Below, in pieces: positions 1 through 9,361 of a DNA stretch of 64,000 nt (position 1 is its first letter; each line of letters opens with the position of its first letter). The notes beneath the pieces were generated by a model that searched no databases, was not told where the DNA came from, and saw only the letters and a program-made list of their open reading frames with translations. Where the stretch lies: the NCBI RefSeq assembly GCF_039544005.1, contig NZ_BAABKV010000001.1, positions 2,170,001 to 2,234,000 on the forward strand, read 5' to 3'. The translations under genes were made by a program, and so were the position numbers. The DNA is from Kitasatospora paranensis (GTDB taxonomy: Bacteria > Actinomycetota > Actinomycetes > Streptomycetales > Streptomycetaceae).

Positions 1-1
1 C

Positions 2-553
2 CGGCCCGAGGGCTTCCTGGAGCGGCAGCTGCGCCGCTGGGGCAAGCAGCTCGACGCCTCCCGCAGCCGTGAGGTGGCCGGCATCGACGACCTGCACGAG
101 CAGCTCGCCCGCACCCTGCCCGACTCCCCCGCGCCCGCGCTGGTGCACGGCGACTACCGGCTCGACAACGTCCTGGTCGGCGACGACGACCGGATCCGGG
201 CGGTGCTCGACTGGGAGATGTCCACCCTCGGCGACCCGCTGACCGACGTCGGCCTGCTCGTGATGTACACCGAGCTCGCCCGCCGCTTCGACGGCGCGCT
301 GCCCGGCGCCGCCCTCGCCCCCGGCTTCCCCACCACCGCCGAACTGGTCGGCCGGTACGCGGCCGGCTCCGGGCGGGACGTCTCCGCCCTCGGCTGGTAC
401 GTCGGCTTCGCCTCCTTCAAGCTCGCCGTCGTGCTGGAGGGCATCCACTACCGCTTCACCCAGGGCCGCACGGTCGGCGCCGGCTTCGACCGGGTCGGCG
501 AACTCGTGCCGCTGTTCGTCTCGTTCGGCCTCACCTCACTCAAGGAGCGCTGA
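2..553 (+). CDS. Phosphotransferase family protein (APH/ACAD10-11 kinase-like), 5' truncated by window
   Basis: This is the C-terminal part of an aminoglycoside-phosphotransferase-fold kinase; the reading frame is open to the window edge, so the N-lobe is missing. The catalytic loop reads HGDYRLDN and is followed by the metal-binding stretch LDWEMSTLGDPLTD, both typical of the APH-like domain of ACAD10/ACAD11 and of the bacterial kinases that phosphorylate 4-hydroxyacyl-CoA. The next gene, an acyl-CoA dehydrogenase, starts 3 bases after the stop, with its ribosome site (AAGGAG) inside this gene's end. That context favours acyl-CoA catabolism over antibiotic resistance. The substrate is inferred, not shown. 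Confidence 0.85.
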   Translation, partial: RPEGFLERQLRRWGKQLDASRSREVAGIDDLHEQLARTLPDSPAPALVHGDYRLDNVLVGDDDRIRAVLDWEMSTLGDPLTDVGLLVMYTELARRFDGALPGAALAPGFPTTAELVGRYAAGSGRDVSALGWYVGFASFKLAVVLEGIHYRFTQGRTVGAGFDRVGELVPLFVSFGLTSLKER

Positions 554-556
554 CCC

Positions 557-1780
<1,224 letters not shown>

Positions 1781-1781
1781 C

Positions 1782-2957
1782 ATGGAGTCGGAACTCCGCG
1801 AGCGCACCGCCGCGCTGCTCGCCGCCCACGACCCCGCCGACACCGACCGGCTCGCATTCCTGCAGGCCCGCTTCGACGCAGGCCTCGCCTGGGTGCACTT
1901 CCCGGAGGGCCTCGGCGGCCTCGGCGCCCCGCGCAGCCTCCAGGCCGTGGTCGACGCCGAACTGGCCGCCGCCGGCGCCCCCGGCAACGACCCCCGGCGG
2001 ATCGGCATCGGCCTCGGCATGGCCGCCCCCACGATCCTCAAGTACGGCACCGATGCGCAGAAGCGGCGCTTCCTGCGGCCGCTGTGGACGGGCGAGGAGG
2101 TGTGGTGCCAGCTGTTCTCCGAGCCGGGCGCCGGATCCGACCTCGCCGCCCTCGGCACCCGGGCCGTCCTCGACGGCGACACCTGGGTGGTGGACGGCCA
2201 GAAGGTGTGGACCTCCAGCGCGCACACCGCCCGCTGGGCGATCCTGATCGCCCGCACCGACCCGGACGTGCCCAAGCACCAGGGCATCACCTACTTCGTC
2301 TGCGACATGACCGACCCCGGCGTCGACGTCCGGCCGCTGCGCCAGATCACCGGCGAGGCCGAGTTCAACGAGGTCTTCCTCACCGGCGTCCGGATCCCCG
2401 ACGCGCACCGGCTCGGCGCGGTCGGCGAGGGCTGGCAGGTCGCCCAGACCACCCTCAACAACGAGCGGGTCGCCATCGGCGGCCAGGCCGCACCGCGCGA
2501 GGCCGGGATGGTCGGCGTCGTCGCCGAGACCTGGCGGGCCCGGCCCGAGCTGCGCACCCACGACCTCCACCAGCGGCTGCTCAAGGGCTGGGTGGAGGCC
2601 GAGGTCGCCCGGCTCACCGGCGAACGGCTGCGCCAGCAGCTCACCGTCGGGCAGCCCGGCCCCGAGGGCGCCGCGATGAAGCTCGCCTTCGCCCGCCTCG
2701 CCCAGGAGTTGAGCGGCCTGGAGGTCGAACTCCTCGGCGAGGAAGGCCTGTCGTACGACGACTGGACGATGCGCCGCCCCGACCACGTCGACTTCACCGG
2801 CCGCGAGGCCGGCTACCGCTACCTGCGGGCCAAGGGCAACTCCATCGAGGGCGGCACCTCGGAGATCCTGCGGAACATCATCGCCGAGCGGGTGCTCGGC
2901 CTGCCCGGCGAGCCGCGCACCGACAAGAACGTGCCCTGGAAGGAGCTGCCGCGATGA
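1782..2957 (+). CDS. Acyl-CoA dehydrogenase (FadE family)
   Basis: A 391-residue acyl-CoA dehydrogenase with the usual three domains: helical N-domain, beta middle domain (LFSEPGAGSD near residue 110 for FAD contact) and a helical C-domain ending in a GGTSEILRNIIAERVLGLP-type segment. The ATG follows AAGGAG and comes one base after the previous stop. It is longer than the next dehydrogenase, with which it overlaps by 4 bases. In mycobacteria such adjacent, diverged FadE pairs form alpha2beta2 enzymes for branched or sterol-like acyl-CoAs. A heteromer here is an inference from adjacency. Confidence 0.92.
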   Translation: MESELRERTAALLAAHDPADTDRLAFLQARFDAGLAWVHFPEGLGGLGAPRSLQAVVDAELAAAGAPGNDPRRIGIGLGMAAPTILKYGTDAQKRRFLRPLWTGEEVWCQLFSEPGAGSDLAALGTRAVLDGDTWVVDGQKVWTSSAHTARWAILIARTDPDVPKHQGITYFVCDMTDPGVDVRPLRQITGEAEFNEVFLTGVRIPDAHRLGAVGEGWQVAQTTLNNERVAIGGQAAPREAGMVGVVAETWRARPELRTHDLHQRLLKGWVEAEVARLTGERLRQQLTVGQPGPEGAAMKLAFARLAQELSGLEVELLGEEGLSYDDWTMRRPDHVDFTGREAGYRYLRAKGNSIEGGTSEILRNIIAERVLGLPGEPRTDKNVPWKELPR

Positions 2958-4075
2958 CCGCCGACCTGCTGTACTCCGAGGTCGAGGAGGAGCTCCGCGC
3001 CAGCGTGCGGGCCCTGCTCGCGGACCACTGCACCACCGCCGCCGTGCTGGCCCGCTGCGAGGGCCCGGCCCCGTACGACCCGGCGCTGTGGCGCAAGCTC
3101 GCCGCCGACCTCGGCGCCGCCGGGCTCCACGTCCCCGAGGCGGCCGGCGGTGCGGGCGCCTCACTGCGCGAAACCGCGGTCGTCCTGGAGGAGTTGGGCC
3201 GCAGCGTCGCGCCGGTGCCGTTCCTCGGCAGCGTCGTGCTGGCGACCACCGCACTGCTCGCGGCCTGCCCGGCGGACCCGCTGACGGCCGCCCTGGCGGA
3301 GGGAGCGCGCACGGCGGCGCTGGCGGTGCCGCTGTCGACGGCGCCCGGGTCGGCGTTCCCGGCCGGTGTCCGGGTGGACGGCGCGGGCACGCTCGGCGGC
3401 CGGATCACCGCGGTCGCCGATGCCTCGGCCGCCGACGTGCTGCTGGTCCCGGCGGCCGGCCCGCAGGGGGCCGCGCTGTACGCGGTGGAGGCGAGCGCGG
3501 CCGGGCTCGGCGTGGTGCCGCGGACATCACTGGACCTGACCCGGCCGGTGGCGGACGTGACGCTGGCCGGGGTGCCCGGGCGGCTGCTCGCGGCCGGACC
3601 GGACGCGGAGGCGGCACTGCAGCGGGCCCTGCTGACGGGTGCCGGGCTGCTGGCCTCCGAGCAGTTGGGCATCGCCGAGTGGTGCCTGGCCACCACCGTG
3701 GCGTACCTGAAGGAGCGGACCCAGTTCGCCCGCCCGCTGGGCTCGTTCCAGGCGATCAAGCACCGGCTGGCCGACCTGTGGCTGGAGACGGTCGGGGCCA
3801 GGGCGGCCGCCCGGTACGCGGCGGACACGCTGGCCCGGGGCGACGCGGACGCGCCGGTCGCGGTGGCGCTGGCCCAGGCGCACTGCGGGGCGCTGGCGGT
3901 GCGGGCCGCGGAGGAGTGCGTGCAGCTCCACGGCGGCATCGGCATGACCTGGGAGCACCCGGCCCACCTGTACCTGAAGCGCGCCAAGGCCGACCAGATC
4001 GCGCTCGGCACCCCGGGCGCCCACCGCGCCTCCCTGGCCCGCCTGGTGGACCTGCCGGCCCCGGTCTCGGGCTGA
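2954..4075 (+). CDS. Acyl-CoA dehydrogenase (FadE family), probable partner subunit
   Basis: A 373-residue acyl-CoA dehydrogenase homologue, last gene of the operon. Its ATG overlaps the preceding TGA (ATGA), implying translational coupling. The middle domain is poorly conserved and alanine-rich. The C-terminal domain is canonical, with RTQFARPLGSFQAIKH, LHGGIGMTWEH and LYLKRAKAD. Divergence of the middle domain is typical of the subunit of heteromeric FadE enzymes that lacks a complete FAD site, so it may act only with the neighbouring dehydrogenase. A strong terminator hairpin follows. Confidence 0.9.
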   Translation: MTADLLYSEVEEELRASVRALLADHCTTAAVLARCEGPAPYDPALWRKLAADLGAAGLHVPEAAGGAGASLRETAVVLEELGRSVAPVPFLGSVVLATTALLAACPADPLTAALAEGARTAALAVPLSTAPGSAFPAGVRVDGAGTLGGRITAVADASAADVLLVPAAGPQGAALYAVEASAAGLGVVPRTSLDLTRPVADVTLAGVPGRLLAAGPDAEAALQRALLTGAGLLASEQLGIAEWCLATTVAYLKERTQFARPLGSFQAIKHRLADLWLETVGARAAARYAADTLARGDADAPVAVALAQAHCGALAVRAAEECVQLHGGIGMTWEHPAHLYLKRAKADQIALGTPGAHRASLARLVDLPAPVSG

Positions 4076-4088
4076 CGGCATGCCAGTT

Positions 4089-4126
4089 GCCTGTGCCCCG
4101 GCGGTCCGACCGTCCGGGGCACAGGC
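4089..4126 (+). terminator. Intrinsic terminator of the acyl-CoA dehydrogenase operon
   Basis: A 13-bp perfect stem (GCCTGTGCCCCGG / CCGGGGCACAGGC) encloses a 12-base loop, 13 bases after the stop codon. There is no long T tract, as is common in actinobacteria. Confidence 0.8.
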
Positions 4127-4227
4127 GCTTGCGGGTCGGCGGTGGGCGCCGGAGGACAGCTCCGCGGAAAGCGCCGGGCGCCGGTGCTCGGCGGGTTCGG
4201 CGAGGACGGCGCGCCGGACCGACCCGG

Positions 4228-4952
4228 TCAGTGCGCCGGGCCGGTGCCCTCCGGGAGGGCGGCCACGGCGAGGGCGACGGCTTCTTCCGGGGTGGTGGTG
4301 CAGGCGATGACCTCGCCGAGGTCCCGCACCACGTACTGCCCGTCGCCCTGCGGATCGATCGCGTATCCGACCCGCTCGTACGGGTGGTTGACGCGGGTGG
4401 AGAACCAGAGCACGAAGTGGCTGGTGACCGGCATCAGCCGACGGAGGGCGGGCTGGGCGTGCGCCGCCTCCACGAGTGCCTCAACATGGGGACGGCGCCG
4501 TCCCGGAAGCATGTGGAACCGGTCGAGCTTGTGTCTCCAAGCCAGTTCGACCTGGTCGAACGGCTCGCGTTCGTGGTCGAGCGCCCATGGCCTGAACCGG
4601 ATGAACGGGGCCGCCACCCGGGTGCGTTCGAGACCGGCGCCGCCCATCCAGGCCGCAACGGCCCTGGCCACGGCGGCCAGGTCCTCGGTCGTTCCCGCGG
4701 CGAGCGAGGCACCCTGCCGGCCACAGCGCACCCGGTAGCCGGGCTCGGCCCGGAGGGCGATCACGGTCACCCGACGGCCGTCGGCGTCGCGGAACTCGAC
4801 GCTGCGCTCCCCTTCTCCTCCGGCGCGGGAAGAGCGAGCCCGAACTCCGCGGCGGTGCGGCGCAGATCGGCCGCCAGGCTGTCGTCGGCGGCCGGTGCGG
4901 GGGCGAATTCGCCGGCCGCGGGCGGAACCGGGCCGGGTGCGGAGGAGGTCAT
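4228..4952 (-). CDS. DUF6193-like protein, reading frame broken by one base
   Basis: Two minus-strand frames overlap as one gene. The first begins at 4952 (MTSSAPGP...) and contains an N-terminal helix of the form LAADLRRTAAEFGL. The second carries the rest, from about 4810 to 4228, with SVEFRDADGRR upstream of its first possible start codon and ending LPEGTGPAH. Adding one G to the G4 tract (4809-4812) joins them smoothly. The C-terminal motif order (LRRLMPVTSHFVLWFS, then AVALAVAALP) resembles actinobacterial DUF6193 proteins, which have no established biochemical role. No ribosome site is obvious. It lies alone between two operons. Confidence 0.6.
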
Positions 4953-5061
4953 GGGTTCAGTCTGCGGGGATCCGCTTCCCGGTCAAGCGCAGCGGCCCCC
5001 GCCACTCGTCCGCCGGACACCGAGTGCCTGGCGGGACGGTGGCGAAGGCCGTCGGCAGGGT

Positions 5062-6027
5062 TCACGGGTGCAGCGTCAGCCGCCCGATCGAGGCGCCGTC
5101 GGCGACCAGTTGGACGGCCTCGGCGGCGCGGTCCAGGGTCAGGTGCTCGCCGATGAGGGGCTTCACGACGCCCTTGGCCGCGAGCCCGGTGAGTTCGGTG
5201 TGGCAGTCCCGGACGGCCTGCGGGTCGCGGGTGTTGTAGAGACCCCAGTGCAGGCCCAGGATGGCGTAGTTCTTCACCAGGGCGTGGTTGAGACCGGGCG
5301 CCGGGATGGTGCCGCCGGCGAAGCCGACCACGACGATCCGGCCCTCGAAGGCGATGCACTTGGTGGAGCCGGTGTAGGCGTCGCCGCCGACCGGGTCGAA
5401 GACGACGTCCGCACCGCGGCCGCCGGTGGCCTGCTTGACCGCCGCGACGAAGTCCTCGCTGTGCCGGTCGATCACCAGGTCCGCGCCGAGCGCGGTGGCG
5501 GCCGCCGCCTTGGCCGGGCCGCCGACCACGCCGATCACCGTCGCCCCCGCGGCCTTGCCGAGCTGGACGGCGGCGCTGCCGACGCCGCCCGCCGCGGCGT
5601 GCACGAGCAGGGTCTCGCCGGCCCGCAGCCGGGCCCGGCGGTGCAGGGCGAACCAGGCCGTCTGGTAGCCGATGTGGAGGGCGGCCGCCTCGGCGTCGTC
5701 GAGGGCGGCGGGGGCGGCGAAGACCGATCCGGCGTCCATCAGGGCGTACTCGGCGAAGGCGCCGGCGGGCAGCAGGGCGGTGCCGATCAGTCGCTCCCCG
5801 GCCCGGTCGCCGCCGGCGGCCTCGCCGCACAGCTCGACGCCCGGGGTGAACGGCAGCGGCGGCCGGACCTGGTAGTGCCCGCGGCACATCAGCGCGTCGG
5901 GGAAGTTGACGGCGGCGGCCCGGACCTTCACCAGCAGCTGTCCGGCCGCGGGGACCGGACGGTCGGTCTCCGCCTGCACCATCACTGCGGCGGGCTCGCC
6001 GAGTTCGCGTACCTGCCAGGCCTTCAT
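5062..6027 (-). CDS. NADPH:quinone oxidoreductase family protein (MDR superfamily)
   Basis: A 321-residue medium-chain dehydrogenase/reductase: GroES-like N-domain (MKAWQVRELGEP...) and a Rossmann domain with VHAAAGGVGSAAVQLGKAAGA around residue 140. No structural or catalytic zinc cysteine cluster is visible, which matches the zinc-independent quinone oxidoreductase/acryloyl-CoA reductase branch. The ATG overlaps the TGA of the upstream SDR (ATGA), so the two are coupled in a three-gene leftward operon under the TetR-type operator at 7655-7670. Its role is probably reduction of an enoyl or quinone intermediate in the neighbouring acyl-CoA pathway (inference). Confidence 0.88.
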   Translation of the reverse strand: MKAWQVRELGEPAAVMVQAETDRPVPAAGQLLVKVRAAAVNFPDALMCRGHYQVRPPLPFTPGVELCGEAAGGDRAGERLIGTALLPAGAFAEYALMDAGSVFAAPAALDDAEAAALHIGYQTAWFALHRRARLRAGETLLVHAAAGGVGSAAVQLGKAAGATVIGVVGGPAKAAAATALGADLVIDRHSEDFVAAVKQATGGRGADVVFDPVGGDAYTGSTKCIAFEGRIVVVGFAGGTIPAPGLNHALVKNYAILGLHWGLYNTRDPQAVRDCHTELTGLAAKGVVKPLIGEHLTLDRAAEAVQLVADGASIGRLTLHP

Positions 6028-6827
6028 GCGGTGCCTCCCGGGGAGTTCTCGATCGCCTGCTGGAGGTGGTTCATCCCGGCCAGCCAGCGGTCCGGGGTGG
6101 TGGCGCGGGCCGCGGCGTAGTCGGCGACCTCGGGGTGCGGCAGGACGAGGAAGCGCTCCTCGGCGATGGCCCGGAGGGTGGCCGCGGCCACCTCCCCGGG
6201 CTCGATCGCGGTGGGCCGCAGCAGGACGTCGCCGGCCGCGCCGGTGACCTTCAGCATGTCGGTGCGCACGCCCTGCGGGCAGAGCGCGTGCACCCGGATC
6301 CCGCGGTGCCGGTAGGTGGCGGAGAGCCATTCGGCGAAGGCGAGCGCGCCGTGCTTGCTGACGGCGTACGGCGCAGAGCCGAGCATGGTGAGCAGGCCGG
6401 CCGCGGACACGGTGGCGAGGAAGCGGCCCTCGCCCCGCTCCAGCCAGTCGGGCAGGAGCTGTTCGGCCGCGCGGACGTGCGCCATCACGTTGACGTCCCA
6501 GGCCCGGGCCCACACCTCCGGGCCGGCGTCGGCCCCGCCGATCGGGGCGATGCCGGCGTTGGCGCAGTAGACGTCGACGGCGCCGAGCGCGGCGCGGGCA
6601 GCGCCGAGCAGGTCGGCGACGCCCTCGGCCGAGGCGGCGTCGCCGGGGGCGGCGGTGCCGCCGATCCGGTCCGCGACGGCCTTGGCGGCGTCGGCGTCCA
6701 GGTCGTTCACGACGACCCGGGCGCCGGCGGCGGCGAAGGCCGCGGCCAGGGCCTCGCCGATGCCGCGGCCGGCCCCGGTGACGACGACGCCGCGGCCCGC
6801 GAGGCCGCTGTCCGCGGGGGCGGTCAC
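6024..6827 (-). CDS. SDR family oxidoreductase
   Basis: A 267-residue classical short-chain dehydrogenase. The nucleotide-binding glycine motif VVTGAGRGIG is near residue 16, the structural motif reads CANAG, and the active site has the serine-to-tyrosine arrangement (VSAAG, then YAVSKHG). The GTG start overlaps the stop of the upstream SDR (GTGA) and the 3' end overlaps the quinone oxidoreductase. It is likely a 3-hydroxyacyl-CoA or alcohol dehydrogenase of the lipid catabolic operon; the substrate is unknown. Confidence 0.9.
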   Translation of the reverse strand: MTAPADSGLAGRGVVVTGAGRGIGEALAAAFAAAGARVVVNDLDADAAKAVADRIGGTAAPGDAASAEGVADLLGAARAALGAVDVYCANAGIAPIGGADAGPEVWARAWDVNVMAHVRAAEQLLPDWLERGEGRFLATVSAAGLLTMLGSAPYAVSKHGALAFAEWLSATYRHRGIRVHALCPQGVRTDMLKVTGAAGDVLLRPTAIEPGEVAAATLRAIAEERFLVLPHPEVADYAAARATTPDRWLAGMNHLQQAIENSPGGTA

Positions 6828-7579
6828 AGCCCGCCGCCGAGGGTCACGCCGCCGTCGACGACGAGGTTCTGGCCGGTGATCCAGGCGGCGTCGTCGGAGA
6901 GCAGGAAGGCGACCGCGCCGGCGACGTCCTCGGGCAGGCCGAGCCGGCCGAGCGGGTAGGCGCGGGCGACCTTCTCCTCGCGGCCCTCGTAGAGCGCCTC
7001 GGCGAACTTGGTCTTGACGACGGCGGGCGCCACCGCGTTGACCCGGATGCCGGGGCCGAGGTCGGCGGCGAGCTCCATGGTGAGGCGGATGACGGCGGCC
7101 TTGCTCACGCCGTACATGCCGATCCCGGCGGAGGAGCGGATGCCGGCGATGGAGGCCACGTTGACCACCGCGCCGCCGTGCTCGCCCATCCAGGCCGCGT
7201 GCGCGCGGCGGGTCCAGGCGAGCGGCGCGAGGACGTTGACGGCCATGATCTTGGCGGCCACCGCGGGGTCGGTGTCGAGCACCGGGCCGTAGGCGGGGTT
7301 GATGCCGGTGTTGTTCACCAGGAAGTCGAGCCGGCCGAAGGCCTCCATGGTGCGGCTCACCGCCTCGTCCTGGTGGGCCGCGTCGTCGGCCTTGCCGGCG
7401 ACCGCGATGGCGACCTCCGGGCCGCCGAGGTCGCGGACGGCGTCGGCGAGCGGCTCGGGGTTGCGGGCGGTGATGCAGACCTTCGCGCCGCGCTGGACGA
7501 GCTCCCGCGCGATGCCGAGGCCGATGCCCCGACTGGCGCCGGTGACCAGGGCCACCCGGCCCTTGAACGAGGGTGTCAT
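6824..7579 (-). CDS. SDR family oxidoreductase (FabG/hydroxyacyl-CoA dehydrogenase-like)
   Basis: A 251-residue classical SDR and first gene of the leftward operon. Key motifs are LVTGASRGIG near the N-terminus, NNTG (NNAG variant) and MYGVSKAA at the active site, with the C-terminal ITGQNLVVDGGVTLGGG typical of FabG-like enzymes. I chose the ATG at 7579 because AAAGG lies about 12 bases upstream and the SDR fold begins at once. A further in-frame start at 7621 would add a non-conserved leader. The divergent TetR gene and shared palindrome indicate repression by that regulator. Confidence 0.9.
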   Translation of the reverse strand: MTPSFKGRVALVTGASRGIGLGIARELVQRGAKVCITARNPEPLADAVRDLGGPEVAIAVAGKADDAAHQDEAVSRTMEAFGRLDFLVNNTGINPAYGPVLDTDPAVAAKIMAVNVLAPLAWTRRAHAAWMGEHGGAVVNVASIAGIRSSAGIGMYGVSKAAVIRLTMELAADLGPGIRVNAVAPAVVKTKFAEALYEGREEKVARAYPLGRLGLPEDVAGAVAFLLSDDAAWITGQNLVVDGGVTLGGGL

Positions 7580-7654
7580 CGCCAAAACCTTTCGCCGTAC
7601 GTCTGTCGACAGGTGGAGCACGGATGGAGCGCGGATCGAGCACGAGGATGGTGA

Positions 7655-7670
7655 CTAAGCGCTTGCTTAG
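7655..7670. promoter_or_regulatory. Palindromic TetR-type operator
   Basis: CTAAGC-GCTT-GCTTAG is a 6-bp inverted repeat in the divergent promoter between the SDR operon and the TetR gene. It also looks like the AAGC...GCTT sites of KstR2/FadR-type regulators of acyl-CoA catabolism. It lies 76 bases from the SDR start and 73 from the regulator start. Confidence 0.75.
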
Positions 7671-7742
7671 CATGTTGCCGACGGGCCACACTGTCAACAG
7701 CCGGGCGCCGCCGTCCGTGATCCGTCTGCGAGGATTGACGCC

Positions 7743-8357
7743 ATGACCGACCAAGCCACCGCCGACCTGTGGTCCGGGGAGCGCACCGAGACCGCCCGGC
7801 GGCTGCTGCTCGCCGGTGTGGAGTCCTTCGCCCGCCGCGGCTACCACGCCACGACGACCAGGGACATCGCCACCGCGGCCGGCATGAGCCCGGCGGCGCT
7901 GTACATCCACTTCCCGTCCAAGGCCGCCCTGCTCGCCGAGATCAGCCGGACGGGCCACCGGGCCACCCTGGACCTCGTCGAACGCGCCGAGGCCTCCGCA
8001 CCCGGGCCGGTCGACCAGATGCGGCAGCTGGTCGAGGACTTCACCGTCTGGCACGCCCGCGGCCACACGGTCGGCCGGATCGTCAACCACGAGCTGTACG
8101 CGCTGCCCGAGGACGCCTTCGCCGAGGTCGCCGGCCTGCGGATCCGGATCGAGGACACCGTGCGCCGGATCATCGAGCACGGCGTCGCGGTCGGCGACTT
8201 CGACGTCCTGGACGCCCGGACGGCCGCCCGCGCCGTCACCTCGCTCGGCATCGACGTGGCGCGCTGGTACACCGACCGCTCGACCGAGACCCCGGAGGAG
8301 CTGGGCCGCCGCTACGGCGTCCTGGTCCTGCGGATGCTCGGGGGCCCGGCCGCCTGA
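7743..8357 (+). CDS. TetR/AcrR family regulator of the acyl-CoA/SDR operon
   Basis: A 204-residue TetR repressor. The helix-turn-helix lies near residues 32-60 (TTRDIATAAGMSPAALYIHFPSKAALL), followed by a helical ligand domain. It is transcribed divergently from the SDR-SDR-oxidoreductase operon with a palindromic operator between them, so it probably represses that operon and itself. An acyl-CoA ligand would fit the neighbourhood; that is inference. Confidence 0.9.
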   Translation: MTDQATADLWSGERTETARRLLLAGVESFARRGYHATTTRDIATAAGMSPAALYIHFPSKAALLAEISRTGHRATLDLVERAEASAPGPVDQMRQLVEDFTVWHARGHTVGRIVNHELYALPEDAFAEVAGLRIRIEDTVRRIIEHGVAVGDFDVLDARTAARAVTSLGIDVARWYTDRSTETPEELGRRYGVLVLRMLGGPAA

Positions 8358-8386
8358 CCGGCCCCCTGCCCCTGTCCCTGGGTCCG

Positions 8387-9361
8387 CTAGCGGTCCGTGT
8401 CGTCCGCCCGGACGGCGATGTGGTCGGCGGCCAGGTCGACCGCGACCCGGCGCTCCATGCCCAGCGCCCGCAGGAAGGCCGGCGGCAGCTGCACCCGCCC
8501 GGCCCGGTCGAGGACGACGTACTCCCGCTCGCTGACCTGCTCCGAGCCGTCCTCGGCAGTGACCGTCCGCCGCAGCACCTCGGTGCTGGTCCGGCCGTCC
8601 CGGACGGCCACCGTGCGGCGCACCTCGCCGGCCACCATCGGGTCGTGCGTGACGATCACCACCGTGGTGCCCAGCTCGCGGTTGACGGTGCGGAAGGCCT
8701 CGAAGATGCCCGCGGCCGTCTCGGAGTCGAGCTCGCCGGTCGGCTCGTCGGCGAGCAGCACGGCCGGATCGTTGGCCATCGCCACCGCGATCGCCACCCG
8801 CTGCTGCTGGCCGCCGGAGAGCTCCGCCGGGCGGCGGTCGGCCAGGTCACCGATGCCGAGCGCCTCCAGCAGCTCGGCGACGCGCGCCCGGTGCCGCCGC
8901 TTGGCCCCCGGGCCGCGGCGCCCGCCGCGCAGTTGCAGCGGCAGGGCGATGTTCTGCGCGGACGTCAGGAACGGCATCAGGTTGCGGGCGGTCTGCTGCC
9001 ACACGAACCCGACCACCTCGCGGCGGTAGCGCAGGCGCTCGCCGGCGTTCATCGCGAGCAGGTCGCAGCCCCCGACGGCGGCGGAGCCGGCCGTGGGCAC
9101 GTCGAGCCCGGCGAGGATCGCCAGCAGCGTGGACTTGCCGCTGCCGGAGGCGCCGACCAGGGCCACCAGGTCGCCGCGGTCCACCACCAGGTCGAGCCCC
9201 TGGAGGGCCTGCACCTCGACCCGGTCGGCGGTGAAGATCCGCACCAGCCGGTCGCAGACGATCGCGGCGTCCGCGCCGTACCGGACGGGCTCCGCCGCGG
9301 CCAGCGCGGCCCGCTGCAGGTCCTGGTAGCTCGGTGCCACGCCGGCCGTGTCGCTGGTCAT
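8387..9361 (-). CDS. ABC transporter ATP-binding protein with C-terminal AbrB-like domain
   Basis: A 324-residue MacB/LolD-type ATPase. Walker A is GASGSGKST, the signature is LSGGQQQRVAIA, Walker B is VLLADEPTGELD and the H-loop is VTHDP. After the nucleotide-binding domain, about 45 residues form a separate segment (VVLDRAGRVQLPPAFLRALGM, then VAVDLAADHIAV) that reads like a SpoVT/AbrB swapped-hairpin half. The ATG overlaps the upstream permease stop (ATGA), so the two are coupled. It should energise one or both FtsX-type permeases in the operon. Any DNA-binding role for the tail is unproven. Confidence 0.9.
   Translation of the reverse strand: MTSDTAGVAPSYQDLQRAALAAAEPVRYGADAAIVCDRLVRIFTADRVEVQALQGLDLVVDRGDLVALVGASGSGKSTLLAILAGLDVPTAGSAAVGGCDLLAMNAGERLRYRREVVGFVWQQTARNLMPFLTSAQNIALPLQLRGGRRGPGAKRRHRARVAELLEALGIGDLADRRPAELSGGQQQRVAIAVAMANDPAVLLADEPTGELDSETAAGIFEAFRTVNRELGTTVVIVTHDPMVAGEVRRTVAVRDGRTSTEVLRRTVTAEDGSEQVSEREYVVLDRAGRVQLPPAFLRALGMERRVAVDLAADHIAVRADDTDR

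Noticed and set aside
4767..4770. ATGA overlap between the 61-residue frame and the DUF6193 frame read as two coupled genes
   Set aside because: Conserved residues (SVEFRDADGRR) continue upstream of the second start in the same frame, and one added G unites both frames, so a single gene fits better.
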